41,810 nucleotides of DNA, taken from positions 1-41,810 of the forward strand of contig CAMYKQ010000052.1 of NCBI GenBank assembly GCA_947259075.1. Reading direction: 5' to 3'. Of this stretch, positions 30,224 to 40,431 are shown piece by piece (position 1 is the first letter of the stretch; the number at the start of each line of letters is the position of its first letter). This stretch comes from an uncultured Gammaproteobacteria bacterium (GTDB lineage: Bacteria > Pseudomonadota > Gammaproteobacteria > DRLM01). The notes beneath the pieces are model-generated. The model saw nothing but the letters and a program-made list of their open reading frames with translations, had not been told where the DNA came from and did no database searches. A program made the translations under genes and the position numbers.

Positions 30224-31624
30224 CTACGAACGCGACTTTTTCTTGATGTGCCGCTGCAGGCGTTTACGCTTTTCTACTTGACGCGGGTTTAACACATTCT
30301 TCTTGCCCGCGAAGGGATTGGCGCCGGTCTTGAATTCCATGCGCAGCGGCGTGCCGAGCAGACGCAGGACTTTACGGAAGGTGTTGACGAGATAGCGTTG
30401 ATACGTGGCCGGCACCGCCTCGGCTTGATTGCCGTGAACGATGATGAGCGGCGGATTGCTGCCGCCTTGGTGGGCATAACGCAGTTTGATACGGCGGCCG
30501 TGCACCAAGGGCGGCGGATAGGCGCTGACGGCATCTTCCAAGGTGCGCGTCAATTGCGGCGTGGGGAATTTGCGCATCGCCGCCTTGTAAGCATTGACGA
30601 TGGTAGTGAACAGATCGCCGACGCCGCTGCCATGCAAGGCGGAGATGTAATGAAACTTAGCGAAGTCGAGAAATGGCAAGCGGCGGTCGATTCCGGTCTT
30701 CACCACTTGCCGTTGTTCCTGCGGCAGGCCGTCCCATTTATTGATGGCGATCACCATGGCGCGGCCGCGCTCCACCACCATGCCGGCCAGACTCACGTCC
30801 TGCGCATGCACGCCCTCGGCGGCGTCCATCACCAAAATAACTACATGCGCGGCGTCGATGGCCTGCAAGGTTTTCACGATACTGAATTTCTCGATGGCAT
30901 CCTCGACCCGCGCCTTGCGGCGCACGCCGGCGGTGTCGATCAAGGTGTAACGCTGACCATCGCGTTCGTAAGGCACGTAAATACTGTCGCGGGTCGTGCC
31001 CGCTTCATCGAACACCACCACCCGCTCTTCACCGAGCATGCGGTTGATGAGGGTAGACTTGCCTACATTGGGCCGCCCGACGACGGCGACGCGGATGCTG
31101 CCGTCTTCTTCCTCATCGGGCGTCTCCGCCGCATTGGGTAAGCCGGCGAGCACGGCGTCCATCAAACGCGGGATGCCATCGCCGTGCGCGGCCGAGATGG
31201 CGTAAGGCTGACCTAGTCCCAAGCTTTGAAAGTCGGCGGCGATGACATGAGGATCGGCGCCTTCGCTTTTATTGACCGCGAGAAACACCTGCTTGCCCAG
31301 CTGGCGCAGATAAGCGGCGATCTGTTCGTCGCCCGCGCTCAAGCCGCCGCGGCCATCCACCAAGAGCAAGATGGCGTCGGCTTCCTGCATCGCCAGCCGC
31401 GCCTGCAACGCCATCTGCCCGGTGATATTGTCCTCGTCGCCGCCCAGGCCGCCGGTGTCGACCACGATGTAAGGGCGATCACCGACTTTGCCGTCGCCGT
31501 AGATACGGTCGCGGGTCAAGCCCGGCAAATTCGCCACCAAGGCATCACGCGAACGGGTGAGACGATTGAACAAAGTGGACTTGCCCACATTGGGCCGTCC
31601 CACTAAGGTGATTACGGGTTTCAT
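30224..31624 (-). CDS. der: Ribosome-assembly GTPase Der (EngA)
   Basis: 466 residues. Two GTPase domains in tandem, each with a P-loop GRPNVGKST ([14 protein letters not shown] near the start, [14 protein letters not shown] near residue 185), with DTGG and DTAG as G3 motifs and NKSE and NKWD as G4 motifs. A KH-like domain follows, and the end is basic ([15 protein letters not shown]), binding rRNA. Der is needed for 50S ribosome maturation. The ATG at 31624 gives the usual start [16 protein letters not shown]; an ATG at 31636 would add four residues. It comes after bamB in the cluster, with 58 bp between. Confidence 0.96.
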   Translation of the reverse strand: MKPVITLVGRPNVGKSTLFNRLTRSRDALVANLPGLTRDRIYGDGKVGDRPYIVVDTGGLGGDEDNITGQMALQARLAMQEADAILLLVDGRGGLSAGDEQIAAYLRQLGKQVFLAVNKSEGADPHVIAADFQSLGLGQPYAISAAHGDGIPRLMDAVLAGLPNAAETPDEEEDGSIRVAVVGRPNVGKSTLINRMLGEERVVVFDEAGTTRDSIYVPYERDGQRYTLIDTAGVRRKARVEDAIEKFSIVKTLQAIDAAHVVILVMDAAEGVHAQDVSLAGMVVERGRAMVIAINKWDGLPQEQRQVVKTGIDRRLPFLDFAKFHYISALHGSGVGDLFTTIVNAYKAAMRKFPTPQLTRTLEDAVSAYPPPLVHGRRIKLRYAHQGGSNPPLIIVHGNQAEAVPATYQRYLVNTFRKVLRLLGTPLRMEFKTGANPFAGKKNVLNPRQVEKRKRLQRHIKKKSRS

Positions 31625-31682
31625 AACAGCGGTCATGGCTGCGATTCTCGACTGGCGCGGACTAAATTAAAGAACCGGCGCC

Positions 31683-32816
31683 TCAACGGTGGGCACGCAC
31701 GGCGGTAATAGACCCATCCTCGGCCACGACATAGAGCAACTCATCCGCCACCAGCGGCGCGCCCACGATCCTTTTATCACTGATGTGAAAGCGTCCGGCC
31801 AAATGGCCGTCGCCGCGCGCCAGCCAATGCAGATAGCCTTCGACGTCGGCCACCACTAAATAATGGCCGTGGATCACCGGCGCCGACCAGGCGCGATGGA
31901 GCAATTTATCCTGCTTCCACAGGGCCGACCCGCTGCGGCGATCCAAGGCCCACACATAACCGTCCTCGTCACGCACATAAATATTGTCCGCGTCATATGC
32001 CAGGTCGTTGTAGGCGGAGAGATCACGCGCCCACAACACCCGCCCGTTGGCGCGCGCCACGGCCACGATCCGGCCATGATAGGCCGCGGCGTACACCACA
32101 TCGTCGAGCACCAAGGGCTGAACGTCCACATCCACCATGCGCTCCAATTCGGAACGGCCCTGCGGCGTGGCCACCGCCACCTCCCATTGCACCGCGCCGT
32201 CGCGCAAGGACACCGCCAGTAATTTACCGTTGGCGAAACCGGCGTAAACGCTGCCACCGGCGATCACCGCCGCGCCCACGCCGCGTAAAGTCAGCGTGGG
32301 CACCGGACGATCCACCACCCAACGCCGCGCGCCGTCGCGCAGATCCAGCGCGAATAATTTGCCGTCGCCCGCGCGCACCACAACCGCGCCTTCGCCCACC
32401 GCGGGCGGCGTCAGCACTTCACTGGACACCGCCGCGCGCCACACCGGCGCGCCGTCTTTTTTCGCCAGCGCCAGCACCTCGGCCTGACGCGTACCCAACA
32501 ACAACAAGTCGCCGGCGGCGGTGATGCCCGCGCTCACATCCGCCTCAAGGCGCCGTTCCCACAACAGGCTCCCGCCCCGCGCGCGATAGGCGCGCAAGCG
32601 GCTTTTACCGTCCACTACGTACAGCACGCCGTCCACCACCACTGGCCGCGTGTCGCCTTGCGGCGGCGTATCCCACGCACCCATGGGCCGCGACCACGCC
32701 GACTTGGCGTCCACCTCTTTGGTGAAAGAAGCCAGCGGCGCCGGCTTGCCGCTGTCCGGCGCCGAGGCGCAAGCACCCAGCAGCAAAACCAGCAGCGAGA
32801 AAGAGAGTGCGCGCAT
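31683..32816 (-). CDS. bamB: Outer-membrane assembly lipoprotein BamB
   Basis: 377 residues. A lipoprotein signal ends in LLLGAC, so the mature Cys is lipidated and the protein sits at the inner face of the outer membrane. Then a beta-propeller of repeated PQQ-like blades: VVVDGVLYVVDGKSRLRAY, LLLLGTRQAEVLAL, KLFALDLRDGARRW, VYAGFANGKLLAVSLRDG, YVWALDRRSGSALW. BamB supports BamA in inserting outer-membrane proteins. The ATG at 32816 shares one base with the yfgM stop (TGATG). Length is near the E. coli protein (392). Confidence 0.93.
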   Translation of the reverse strand: MRALSFSLLVLLLGACASAPDSGKPAPLASFTKEVDAKSAWSRPMGAWDTPPQGDTRPVVVDGVLYVVDGKSRLRAYRARGGSLLWERRLEADVSAGITAAGDLLLLGTRQAEVLALAKKDGAPVWRAAVSSEVLTPPAVGEGAVVVRAGDGKLFALDLRDGARRWVVDRPVPTLTLRGVGAAVIAGGSVYAGFANGKLLAVSLRDGAVQWEVAVATPQGRSELERMVDVDVQPLVLDDVVYAAAYHGRIVAVARANGRVLWARDLSAYNDLAYDADNIYVRDEDGYVWALDRRSGSALWKQDKLLHRAWSAPVIHGHYLVVADVEGYLHWLARGDGHLAGRFHISDKRIVGAPLVADELLYVVAEDGSITAVRAHR

Positions 32817-33457
32817 CAAGAGGCGTCCGCGCCACCCAGCGCCGTCAATTTCATTTGCAAGCGTTCCGTCTCCGCGCCGCCCTGCTGCGAGGCGGTGAGC
32901 GCCGCTTGATACGCGGTGCGTGCCTCGTCAAGACGATTCAAACTCACCAAGACATCACCCTTCAATTCCTGCGCCGGCACCGCGAAGGTAGTGATATCCA
33001 CCGCCTGCGCCAGACTCAAAGCCGCCGCGCCATCGCCAGCGGCCAGCAACACCCGCGCCAAACGCAAGCGCGCCACGTCCTTCATCGACGCCTCGGTGGC
33101 GTTGTCCACTACCCACTGCAAAAAGTGGCGCGCGCCATCTTGGTCCTGTTCATTAATTTTGATCTTGGCCAGCACCAAGGCCGTCAGCGTCGCGTAGGGG
33201 CTGGTGCGCTTCTCCTCCAGCAGACGCGTGCCGCGATCGACGGCCGCGGCGATTTCGCCGCGCTGCATATCGGCCAGCACTTGTTCATATTGCTCGGCCG
33301 CCTGTTCCGCCTGCGCGCCTTGATGGCTGATCCACCAGCGTCCGCCGAACAACACCGCCACGCCGATGAAAATACCGAACAACACCGACTTGCCGTTGGC
33401 GCGCCACCAGCGTTTGATGGATTCGATTTGTTCCTGTTCCGATGCGTAACCTTCCAC
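32816..33457 (-). CDS. yfgM: YfgM-type ancillary SecYEG translocon subunit
   Basis: 213 residues from a GTG preceded by GAGGA. The start EQEQIESIKRWWRANGKSVLFGIFIGVAVLFGGRWW gives a short cytoplasmic part and one membrane helix; the rest is TPR-like and periplasmic (YATLTALVLAKIKINEQDQDGARHFLQWVVDNA, VARLRLARVLLAAGDGAAAL). YfgM with PpiD assists proteins leaving the Sec channel. The order hisS-yfgM-bamB-der is the usual gammaproteobacterial one. Confidence 0.92.
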   Translation of the reverse strand: MEGYASEQEQIESIKRWWRANGKSVLFGIFIGVAVLFGGRWWISHQGAQAEQAAEQYEQVLADMQRGEIAAAVDRGTRLLEEKRTSPYATLTALVLAKIKINEQDQDGARHFLQWVVDNATEASMKDVARLRLARVLLAAGDGAAALSLAQAVDITTFAVPAQELKGDVLVSLNRLDEARTAYQAALTASQQGGAETERLQMKLTALGGADAS

Positions 33458-33565
33458 GGTCCGTTCCTCGTTTTAATTTACTAAAACAACATCGCCCTCA
33501 CCGTTTGGTTCCCGCGCCCTTTAAAGGGGAACGGGCGGGGGCAGTGAAAACAACCCGGTTTACTT

Positions 33566-33594
33566 AAAGCCGTGACTTAGTTGACCACGGCCTT
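33566..33594 (-). terminator. Weak hairpin after hisS
   Basis: On the minus strand AAGGCCGTG pairs with CACGGCTTT (one G-U) around an 11-nt loop, just past the hisS stop at 33600. The trailing T-run is only three long, so it is a weak terminator or a processing hairpin. Confidence 0.35.
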
Positions 33595-33599
33595 AATCA

Positions 33600-34904
33600 T
33601 TAATCATTTCGCGCGAGCAGCCGCGGCACATCCGCCGCCGTGCAACCCGACACCGCCTGTAATAAATCCGGCCACAACCACGTGCATTGCCGCACATCGT
33701 GGCGCAGGGGCTTAACGCCCACGCTGCCTTGCGCCACCTCGTCATCACCGAGCACCAAGGCCAGGGCGGCGCCGCTTTTGTCCGCGCGCTTAAGTTGCGC
33801 CTTGAAACCGCCGCCGCCGCAATTGACCAGCACCCGCAAGGCGGGACAGGCGTCGCGCAATTGCTCGGCCCACAACAAACCTAGGCTCTCGGCCTGCTCG
33901 CCCAGCACGGCGAGATACACATCCGGCGCGGCGCCCGGCGGCGGCGCGGCCTGCTCTTCCAGCAGCGCCACCAAACGCTCCACGCCCAGGGCGAAGCCCG
34001 CCGCGGGCGTAGCGCGGCCGCCCAATTGCGCCACCAAGCCGTCGTAACGCCCGCCCGCGCACACCGTGCCTTGCGCGCCCAAACGGTCGGTCACCCATTC
34101 AAAAACCGTTTTGGTGTAGTAATCCAAACCGCGCACCAAACGGGGATTGACGCGATAAGCGACGCCCGCGCCATCGAGCAAGCGGCGCAATCCGTCGAAG
34201 TGCGCACGGGATTCATCATCGAGCGCAGCGGATAATTGCGGCGCCCCGGCGATGAGATGGTGCAGCGCGGGATTTTTACTGTCCAAGATCCGCAAGGGAT
34301 TACTCTGCAAGCGGCGGCGGCTGTCTTCATCCAATTGCGCCTGATGCGCGGTGAAATACGCGACCAGCTCGGCGCGATAGGCCATGCGCACCGCGGGCGT
34401 GCCGAGAGAATTGATCTGCAATTCCAAACCCTCCACCCCCAAACGCCGCCACAGGCGCTGCGTCATCAGCAGCAACTCGGCGTCGATATCGGGGCCGGCC
34501 ATACCGAAGGTCTCCACCCCGATCTGATGGAACTGGCGATAACGGCCCTTCTGCGGCCGCTCGTGGCGGAACATCGCGCCGCCGTACCACAGACGCCGCA
34601 CTTGATTGTGCAGCAAGCCGTTCTCGATGCCGGCGCGGACACAACCGGCCGTGCCTTCGGGACGCAGGGTCAGGCTATCGCCGTTGCGGTCGGTGAAGGT
34701 GTACATCTCTTTTTCGACGATGTCGGTGACCTCGCCGATGGTGCGCTTGAACAGCTCGGTGCTCTCCAGCAAGGGCAGGCGGATTTCTTCATAGCCGTAG
34801 GCCGTCAACACTTCGCGCGCGCAATTTTCCAGCAGCGCGAAATAGCGGCTGTGCTCAGGCAAAATATCGCGCATGCCGCGTACGGCTTGTAGCGTAGTGC
34901 TCAT
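33600..34904 (-). CDS. hisS: Histidine-tRNA ligase
   Basis: 434 residues. Class II synthetase motifs are in place: [11 protein letters not shown] at the start, motif 2 with [20 protein letters not shown], and the HisRS-specific [16 protein letters not shown] and GGRYDGL. The C-terminal anticodon-binding domain ends in [21 protein letters not shown]. It charges tRNA-His. Usually ispG stands directly before hisS; here rodZ is 65 bp upstream and ispG is absent. The start fits other HisS proteins. Confidence 0.97.
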   Translation of the reverse strand: MSTTLQAVRGMRDILPEHSRYFALLENCAREVLTAYGYEEIRLPLLESTELFKRTIGEVTDIVEKEMYTFTDRNGDSLTLRPEGTAGCVRAGIENGLLHNQVRRLWYGGAMFRHERPQKGRYRQFHQIGVETFGMAGPDIDAELLLMTQRLWRRLGVEGLELQINSLGTPAVRMAYRAELVAYFTAHQAQLDEDSRRRLQSNPLRILDSKNPALHHLIAGAPQLSAALDDESRAHFDGLRRLLDGAGVAYRVNPRLVRGLDYYTKTVFEWVTDRLGAQGTVCAGGRYDGLVAQLGGRATPAAGFALGVERLVALLEEQAAPPPGAAPDVYLAVLGEQAESLGLLWAEQLRDACPALRVLVNCGGGGFKAQLKRADKSGAALALVLGDDEVAQGSVGVKPLRHDVRQCTWLWPDLLQAVSGCTAADVPRLLARND

Positions 34905-34969
34905 AATGGAAAATTTATTGAATTAAATCGCGCCGTCAAAACCCAAAAACGCCCCACGCGCCACCGCAA

Positions 34970-35857
34970 TTACAAACGGCCGGCGCCATCCTCGCTCACC
35001 TTGAAACGCGCCGTTTCCTTGCGCGTGTACGGTCCGTGATCGACCAGTTTACCGTTGAATTCCACCGTCACGCCCGGGGCGTAGCCTAATAACACCTCGA
35101 AGGGCGGCACGCCGTCCAAATTGCGCATCGCGCCCGGATCGAGCAAGTCATACAACAAACGCCGGCCGCTGGCGTCGCGCACCTCCACCCACGAGGCTTG
35201 ATCGGCCTTGAGCGACAACGTTGCCCGCGCCGTGGATGGCGCGGCCCGTGACGGTGCTTGCTCCACGAGCGCGGCAGGCGCGCTTTCCATCGCTACGGGC
35301 GGCGTCTGCGCGCCCGCGTCATCCGATTCACCCTCGAATTGCATTGCAACACCGCCACCATCAAGCTCCGGCGGCGCACTAAAGACCGGCGCCTCGGGCA
35401 AGGGCGATTCCGCATCGTTCCCCGGCGCGAAAGTAGGCAATTGCGCGCCATCGCGCCAACCCAGAAACAACAACACCGCGACGGCCACGGCCAACAAGAC
35501 GATGATGGCCGGCGTGAAAGACGGTGAGGAACTCAGCCGTGGATAACGCTTAACTTGCTTCAGGGCCGGCGGCTCATCGCGCCCTAAACCGTGATAAGCA
35601 TCGAGCAAAGGCTCGGGCGGCAAATCGAGCAAGCGGGCATAGGCCCGCAGATTACCGGTAATAAAAATCGGCGCGGCGAACTTGCCGTAATCGTCTTCTT
35701 CCAAGGCGCGCACCAGCGCCGGGTCGATGCGCATCTGCCCCGCCGCCGCTTCGATGCTCAACTTGCGCGCCTCACGCGCCTCGCGCAAACGCGAGCCTGG
35801 ACCGATTTTTTGCTCGGGTTCCCGCTCGGCGAGGGTTTCCATCGTGGAGTCCGTCAT
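34970..35857 (-). CDS. rodZ: Cytoskeleton/cell-shape protein RodZ
   Basis: 295 residues. A cytoplasmic helix-turn-helix (PGSRLREAREARKLSIEAAAGQMRI, then ITGNLRAYARLLDLPPEPLL) precedes a basic juxtamembrane stretch (KQVKRYPRL), one membrane helix (TPAIIVLLAVAVAVLLFLGW), a Pro/Ala-rich periplasmic linker and a C-terminal DUF4115 beta domain (SWVEVRDASGRRLLYDLLDPG). RodZ links MreB to the wall-synthesis complex. The ATG overlaps the pilF stop by 4 bp (ATGA). Confidence 0.93.
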   Translation of the reverse strand: MTDSTMETLAEREPEQKIGPGSRLREAREARKLSIEAAAGQMRIDPALVRALEEDDYGKFAAPIFITGNLRAYARLLDLPPEPLLDAYHGLGRDEPPALKQVKRYPRLSSSPSFTPAIIVLLAVAVAVLLFLGWRDGAQLPTFAPGNDAESPLPEAPVFSAPPELDGGGVAMQFEGESDDAGAQTPPVAMESAPAALVEQAPSRAAPSTARATLSLKADQASWVEVRDASGRRLLYDLLDPGAMRNLDGVPPFEVLLGYAPGVTVEFNGKLVDHGPYTRKETARFKVSEDGAGRL

Positions 35858-36603
35858 CGCCCTTGCCGTTCCTGTAATAAAGCCGTCTCATTCGCTAGCG
35901 GGAAATCCCGCTTCAACTGTTTCGCGTATTTATCGGCGGTAAGCCCATCACCTAATTGCCGTTCCAGACGCACGCCCAGCCATAAACTCCGCGACGAGGG
36001 ACGCTCGACCTCGAAATAACGTTGCAGGAAGGCGCGCGCGGTCAAGTATTCCCGTTGTTTGAATTTGAGTTCGGCCAGTTCGAACAAAGCCGCCGGCATC
36101 TTAGGGTTTAAGCGCAGCGCGGCGCGTAAATATTCCTCGGCCTTCACTTCATCGGGCACTTCCAGCATGCACAATGCGGCGTTGCTGTAGGCCACTTCCG
36201 GTGTTTTGTAGAAAGGCTGTTTGGCCGCGAGCATAAAATTAGCTTGCGCCTCCTCCAGATGCTTTTGCCGGCACAGAAACACGCCGAAATTATTGAGCAG
36301 CATCGGATCATTGGGCGTGGAAGCGACGGCCTTGCGGTAATGTGTTTCAGCCTCTTCGTTCTTGCCAATTTTCAGGTAAAGCTCGGCGATGTAATGATTG
36401 GCGCTGGCCAGCCGCGGGTCGATGGACAAGGCATGTTTGAGTTTTTCCATGGCGAGTTCGTAATCGCCCTGCTGCATATAGGCCAGACCGAGTTGCGCGT
36501 TGACGTCGGCGGCGTTACGGCCGGTGGGTTTGTTGTTATTGCTGGCGCAGCCGGCCAGCAGGCACGCCAAGGCAATAGCGAACAAACGGGTCACGCGCTT
36601 CAT
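35854..36603 (-). CDS. pilF: Type IV pilus assembly lipoprotein PilF/PilW
   Basis: 249 residues from ATG 36603, which gives a lipoprotein signal ([18 protein letters not shown]); the longer frame to 36684 would hide the signal. Then TPR repeats: [98 protein letters not shown]. PilF pilots the secretin PilQ to the outer membrane and supports its oligomerisation. Its place between rlmN and rodZ is as in Pseudomonas. Both neighbours overlap by 4 bp. Confidence 0.92.
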   Translation of the reverse strand: MKRVTRLFAIALACLLAGCASNNNKPTGRNAADVNAQLGLAYMQQGDYELAMEKLKHALSIDPRLASANHYIAELYLKIGKNEEAETHYRKAVASTPNDPMLLNNFGVFLCRQKHLEEAQANFMLAAKQPFYKTPEVAYSNAALCMLEVPDEVKAEEYLRAALRLNPKMPAALFELAELKFKQREYLTARAFLQRYFEVERPSSRSLWLGVRLERQLGDGLTADKYAKQLKRDFPLANETALLQERQGR

Positions 36604-37709
36604 TCCAAGCCCCGGGCGCCAGCCGCGGCACCGCGTTGCGAACGGCGGGTGCGGTCCATCACCCGGCCCACCAATTGACCGCACGCGGCGTCGATATCAT
36701 CACCGCGCGTTTTACGGGTCACCGTCACCAGACCGGCGCGGGTGACGATGTCGCGAAACACTTTAATCACCTCGGGCGATGAACAGGTGTAGCTCGTGTT
36801 CGGAAAGGGATTGAAGGGAATTAGATTCACCTTGGCGGGTATATCCGCCAAGACCTTCACCAATTCGCGCGCATGTTTCGGCGTGTCATTGATCCCGGCG
36901 AGCATCACATACTCAAAGGTAATCTTACGGTGCGGCACGCCGTCGAGATAACGCCGGCACGCCGCCATCAATTCCGCGATGGGGTATTTCTTGTTGAGCG
37001 GCACCAGTTGTTCGCGCAGCGCGTCGTCGGGCGCGTGCAAGGACACCGCCAGGCTCACGTGACAGACTTCGCGCAGGCGATCGATGGCCGGCACCACACC
37101 CGCGGTGCTCAAAGTCACGCGGCGCTTCGACAAGCCATAAGCGAAGTCATCAATCATGATGTTCATCGCCTTCACGACGTTGTCGAAATTGAGCAAAGGC
37201 TCGCCCATGCCCATCATCACCACATTGGAGATGCGGCGCTCACCTTTCGGCGTGTCGCCGAGCGCGCGATAGGCGACGAACAACTGGCCGATGATTTCCG
37301 CGGTACTGAGATTGCGATTAAAACCCTGCTGCGCCGTCGAGCAGAAACTGCAATTGAGCGTGCAGCCGACCTGCGAGGAGATGCACAGCGTGCCGCGATC
37401 GTCTTCGGGAATAAACACCGTCTCGACGCTGTTGCCGCCGTCGACGCGGATCAGCCATTTGCGCGTGCCGTCGCGCGAGGCCTGCTCCATCACCACTTCG
37501 GGCAAACGGATTTCCGTGGCCTCTTCAAGACGCGTGCGCAAGGCCTTGCTGATATTGCTCATCGCCTCGAAATTATCGACGCCGCGTTGATGCACCCACT
37601 GCAACACCTGCGAAGCACGAAAGGCCTTCTCCCCCCATTGGGTGAAGAAGACCTCCAGTGACTGCCGGTCGAGATCCAGCAAGTTAATCTTGGCGGCGGA
37701 AGTCTGCAA
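36600..37709 (-). CDS. rlmN: Dual-specificity RNA methyltransferase RlmN
   Basis: 369 residues from a TTG; no in-frame ATG or GTG exists between the ndk stop and the conserved region, and the start [16 protein letters not shown] aligns with other RlmN. The radical-SAM motif CTLNCSFC and the segment [14 protein letters not shown] are followed by [16 protein letters not shown] and the C-terminal CGQLVG with the second catalytic Cys. It makes m2A at 23S rRNA A2503 and in tRNAs at A37. ndk lies 6 bp upstream. Confidence 0.95.
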   Translation of the reverse strand: MQTSAAKINLLDLDRQSLEVFFTQWGEKAFRASQVLQWVHQRGVDNFEAMSNISKALRTRLEEATEIRLPEVVMEQASRDGTRKWLIRVDGGNSVETVFIPEDDRGTLCISSQVGCTLNCSFCSTAQQGFNRNLSTAEIIGQLFVAYRALGDTPKGERRISNVVMMGMGEPLLNFDNVVKAMNIMIDDFAYGLSKRRVTLSTAGVVPAIDRLREVCHVSLAVSLHAPDDALREQLVPLNKKYPIAELMAACRRYLDGVPHRKITFEYVMLAGINDTPKHARELVKVLADIPAKVNLIPFNPFPNTSYTCSSPEVIKVFRDIVTRAGLVTVTRKTRGDDIDAACGQLVGRVMDRTRRSQRGAAAGARGLE

Positions 37710-37715
37710 AGACGT

Positions 37716-38147
37716 TTACCGGGTGCGGGCGCAGATCTCGCCCGGTTTAAAAAAGAACTCGATTTCCTGGCGCGCGGTGTCCGCGGCGTCGGAACCGTGC
37801 ACCACGTTCTCTTCCACGCTGTCGGCGAAGTCGGCGCGGATGGTGCCGGGCGCGGCGTTCTTAGGATTGGTGGCGCCCATGATGTCACGGTGTTTGGCCA
37901 CGGCGTTGTCACCTTCTAGCACTTGCGCGATCACCGGACCGGATGTCATGAATTTAACCAAATCGTTATAGAACGGCCGCTCTTTATGTACCGCGTAAAA
38001 GGCCTGAGCCTGCTCGGTGCTGAGGTGCAGCATGCGCGCCGCGACGATGCGCAGCCCGGCTTGTTCGAAACGGCGATAGATTTCTCCGATGATATTTTTT
38101 GCAACGCCATCGGGCTTGATGATCGACAAAGTACGTTCGCTGGCCAT
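37716..38147 (-). CDS. ndk: Nucleoside diphosphate kinase
   Basis: 143 residues. [14 protein letters not shown] at the start and the active-site His in [20 protein letters not shown] are diagnostic. It transfers phosphate among NTPs and NDPs. A GGAG ribosome site precedes the ATG. Full length and intact; tightly followed by rlmN. Confidence 0.97.
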   Translation of the reverse strand: MASERTLSIIKPDGVAKNIIGEIYRRFEQAGLRIVAARMLHLSTEQAQAFYAVHKERPFYNDLVKFMTSGPVIAQVLEGDNAVAKHRDIMGATNPKNAAPGTIRADFADSVEENVVHGSDAADTARQEIEFFFKPGEICARTR

Positions 38148-38285
38148 GCCTGAAACTCCACGACAAAAGGGTAATGAATGGACGGACCCGCGCCGAGGCG
38201 CGGACCCATAAGTAAAAAAGGTCCGATAGTTTAACGTCTTACCGTTGAATCCGCAATGCGGGCTAAAGCGTCGGCGCGGTTTAAT

Positions 38286-38612
38286 TTATACGCTGAAACT
38301 CTCGCCGCAGCCGCAACTGTCTTTGACGTTGGGATTGTGAAATTTGAAGAAGGCGTTGAGGCCCTCGCGGACGTAGTCCACTTCGGTGCCGTCCAGAAAC
38401 GGCACGCTGTCGGCCGCCACGATGACTTTAACCCCCTCGGCCTGCTCGAACACGACATCTTCGGGGCCGATGGCGTCGGCGTAATCGAGGACATAGGCAT
38501 AGCCGGTGCAGCCGGATTTCTTGACGCCTACCCGCAAACCCTCACCCTTGCCACGGCGAGCCAGGGTGGTTTTAACATGCTCTACGGCGGATTGGCTCAG
38601 TGCTACGCCCAT
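38286..38612 (-). CDS. iscA: A-type iron-sulphur carrier (IscA family)
   Basis: 108 residues. The three cluster cysteines are present: [14 protein letters not shown] and CGCGESFSV at the C-terminus. IscA binds Fe or an Fe-S cluster and delivers it to target enzymes. A GAGGT ribosome site precedes the ATG. It follows iscS by 103 bp, where iscU would be expected. ErpA is the main alternative, but the place next to iscS and the CGCGESF end favour IscA. Confidence 0.9.
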   Translation of the reverse strand: MGVALSQSAVEHVKTTLARRGKGEGLRVGVKKSGCTGYAYVLDYADAIGPEDVVFEQAEGVKVIVAADSVPFLDGTEVDYVREGLNAFFKFHNPNVKDSCGCGESFSV

Positions 38613-38715
38613 GGGACTACCTCGTTATTTCGTAAAAATCATTACTGCTCTAGGACCTTAACGGCTCGCGGGGAGTTCCGGTGCAGTCCGGCGCAGCCGC
38701 GTGCCGGGGCGTACT

Positions 38716-39864
38716 TTACCACGCGGCGGAGGCACTCTTCTTCGTCATTACCCAAATTTCATGCAGCGCGGTGATTAAGGCATCCACCTCGGCATCGGTG
38801 TTGCGTTTACCAAAACTCACGCGGATCGCGTTGCGCGCCAAGTCATTCGGGAAACCCATGGCCACCAGCACATGACTGGGTTCGGTGCTGCCCGCGGCAC
38901 AGGCGGAACCGCTGGACACCGCGATGCCCGCCTGGTCCAGATTCATCAATAAGCTGGGGCCGTCGATGCCCGGCACCGCCAGCATCACGGTGTTCGGCAA
39001 GCGTTCGGCCTCGCGCGCCGCCACCACCAGCTCGGGCAGCTCCGCCTGTAAACGCGCCTCGAAACGCGCGCGCAGCGCCAGCTGGTGCTGGCGGCGGTCC
39101 GGCCATTCCGCGGCGGCCAACTCGGCGGCGGCGCCGAAACCGACGATGCCCGCCACATTTTCCGTGCCCGCGCGCAGCCCGCGCTCGTGACCACCGCCGT
39201 ACAGCAGCGGCCGCAGGTCCAGACTTTTATCGACGATCAAGGCCCCCACGCCCTTGGGACCGTATATTTTGTGGGCGGACAGACTCATGAGCTGCGCCCC
39301 GCTGGCGAGGAAATCCAGCCCCAGTTTGCCCGCCGCTTGCACCGCGTCGCAGTGCATCACCGCCCCGGCCGCGCGCGCCGCCGCGCTGAGGGCGGCGATG
39401 TCTTGCACCACGCCGGTTTCATTATTGGCCAGCATCACCGACACCAGCCGGGTGTCTGGCCGCAGCGCCGCCGCCAGCGCCTGCGGGGTGACGCGCCCCT
39501 GCGCGTCCACCGCGACCAGGTCCACACCCCAGCCTTGTCCGGCCAGCGCGCGCGCGGCGCCCAACACCGAGGAATGCTCGATGGCACTGACCGCGAGACG
39601 GCCAGGGGGCAAGCTCCCCGCCAGCCCCGCCAAAGCAAAATTATTGGCCTCGGTGCCGCCGCTGGTGAACACCACCTGCGAGGGGTGGGCGTTTACCAAG
39701 GCCGCCACCTGCCCGCGGGCCTGGTCCAGCGCGGCGCGCGCCACCCGGCCGGGCTGGTGCAGACTGGACGGGTTGCCGTAATACTGGCGCAAATAGGGCA
39801 GCATGCGCTCCAGCACCCGCTCGTCAATCGGCGTGGTTGCGTTGTGATCGAGATAAATAGGCAT
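38716..39864 (-). CDS. iscS: Cysteine desulfurase (IscS/NifS family)
   Basis: 382 residues. The PLP Lys is in SLSAHKIYGPKGVGAL, the PLP-phosphate site in TSGGTEANNFAL, and the active-site Cys loop is SSGSACAAGSTEPSHVL. It takes sulphur from cysteine for Fe-S clusters and tRNA thiolation. IscS of E. coli is 404 residues and has SACTSAS; this loop (SACAAGS) is closer to NifS-like members. It follows iscR; the gap between them has a hairpin. The C-terminus lacks the longer IscU-docking tail of E. coli IscS. Confidence 0.92.
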   Translation of the reverse strand: MPIYLDHNATTPIDERVLERMLPYLRQYYGNPSSLHQPGRVARAALDQARGQVAALVNAHPSQVVFTSGGTEANNFALAGLAGSLPPGRLAVSAIEHSSVLGAARALAGQGWGVDLVAVDAQGRVTPQALAAALRPDTRLVSVMLANNETGVVQDIAALSAAARAAGAVMHCDAVQAAGKLGLDFLASGAQLMSLSAHKIYGPKGVGALIVDKSLDLRPLLYGGGHERGLRAGTENVAGIVGFGAAAELAAAEWPDRRQHQLALRARFEARLQAELPELVVAAREAERLPNTVMLAVPGIDGPSLLMNLDQAGIAVSSGSACAAGSTEPSHVLVAMGFPNDLARNAIRVSFGKRNTDAEVDALITALHEIWVMTKKSASAAW

Positions 39865-39873
39865 TTTTATGCG

Positions 39874-39897
39874 GCGGGCGGCCGTGCAGCCGCCCGC
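39874..39897 (-). other. Hairpin between iscR and iscS
   Basis: GCGGGCGGC (39874-39882) and GCCGCCCGC (39889-39897) form a perfect 9-bp stem with a 6-nt loop. It follows the iscR stop by 9 bp and is not followed by T residues, so it is not an intrinsic terminator. An mRNA-stabilising or uncoupling structure is possible; in E. coli the iscR-iscS gap also splits expression. Confidence 0.45.
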
Positions 39898-39906
39898 GGG
39901 GACGGA

Positions 39907-40371
39907 TTAGACCAAACTGACCGGCCGCTCAATGAAGCGGACGTCTTGACGCGCGGCCACTTCACGCACGGCGCGCCGTTCAACCAGCTCGCCCAAGGTG
40001 ATGCGGCTCAGAAAATCGTGGATTTGCTTGCTGAGATCGAACCACAACTCATGGGTGAGACAGGACTGGCCGTCCTGACAATCGCCGCGGCCCTCGCAGC
40101 GGGTGGTATCGATTTTTTCGTCAATGGCATTGAGCACATGCACCACCGCGATCTCTTTCGCCTCGCGGCTGAGACGGTAACCGCCGCCCGGCCCGCGCGC
40201 GCTCACCACCAGGCCTTGACGCCGCAAACGGGCAAACAACTGCTCCAAATAGGACAGCGATATACCCTGCCGCTGTGAGATATCCGCCAAGGGCACTGGC
40301 TTGTCATTGGCATGTACCGCTAAATCCAGCATCGCGGTCACGGCATAACGCCCTTTCGTCGTGAGCTTCAT
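39907..40371 (-). CDS. iscR: Rrf2-family regulator IscR
   Basis: 154 residues. An N-terminal winged helix ([49 protein letters not shown]) is followed by the three cluster cysteines in the IscR spacing [13 protein letters not shown] and an adjacent His-containing LTHELW. It senses [2Fe-2S] and represses its own isc operon when clusters are plentiful. AGAGGTG precedes the ATG. The promoter region has an ACCATATGGT dyad. Confidence 0.95.
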   Translation of the reverse strand: MKLTTKGRYAVTAMLDLAVHANDKPVPLADISQRQGISLSYLEQLFARLRRQGLVVSARGPGGGYRLSREAKEIAVVHVLNAIDEKIDTTRCEGRGDCQDGQSCLTHELWFDLSKQIHDFLSRITLGELVERRAVREVAARQDVRFIERPVSLV

Positions 40372-40389
40372 GGCACACCTCTGTGAATT

Positions 40390-40399
40390 ACCATATGGT
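40390..40399 (-). promoter_or_regulatory. Dyad in the iscR promoter region
   Basis: The 10-bp palindrome ACCATATGGT lies 19 bp before the iscR ATG in a 60-bp gap that must hold the promoter. TATGGT inside it could serve as a -10 box. IscR autorepression through this site is possible; the match to known IscR boxes was not convincing. Confidence 0.3.
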
Positions 40400-40431
40400 G
40401 TATGCAGATTTAACGCACTTGAGCTACACCG

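Noticed and set aside
36604-36684. N-terminal extension of pilF
   Set aside because: It would bury the lipoprotein signal; ATG 36603 is in ATGA overlap with rlmN.
38188-38203. Terminator between iscA and ndk
   Set aside because: A CCGCGCC/GGCGCGG hairpin exists, but in the transcribed (minus) direction no T-run follows.
39085-40278. 397-codon plus-strand frame opposite iscS and iscR
   Set aside because: Shadow: spans two real genes and their spacer and shows no family feature.
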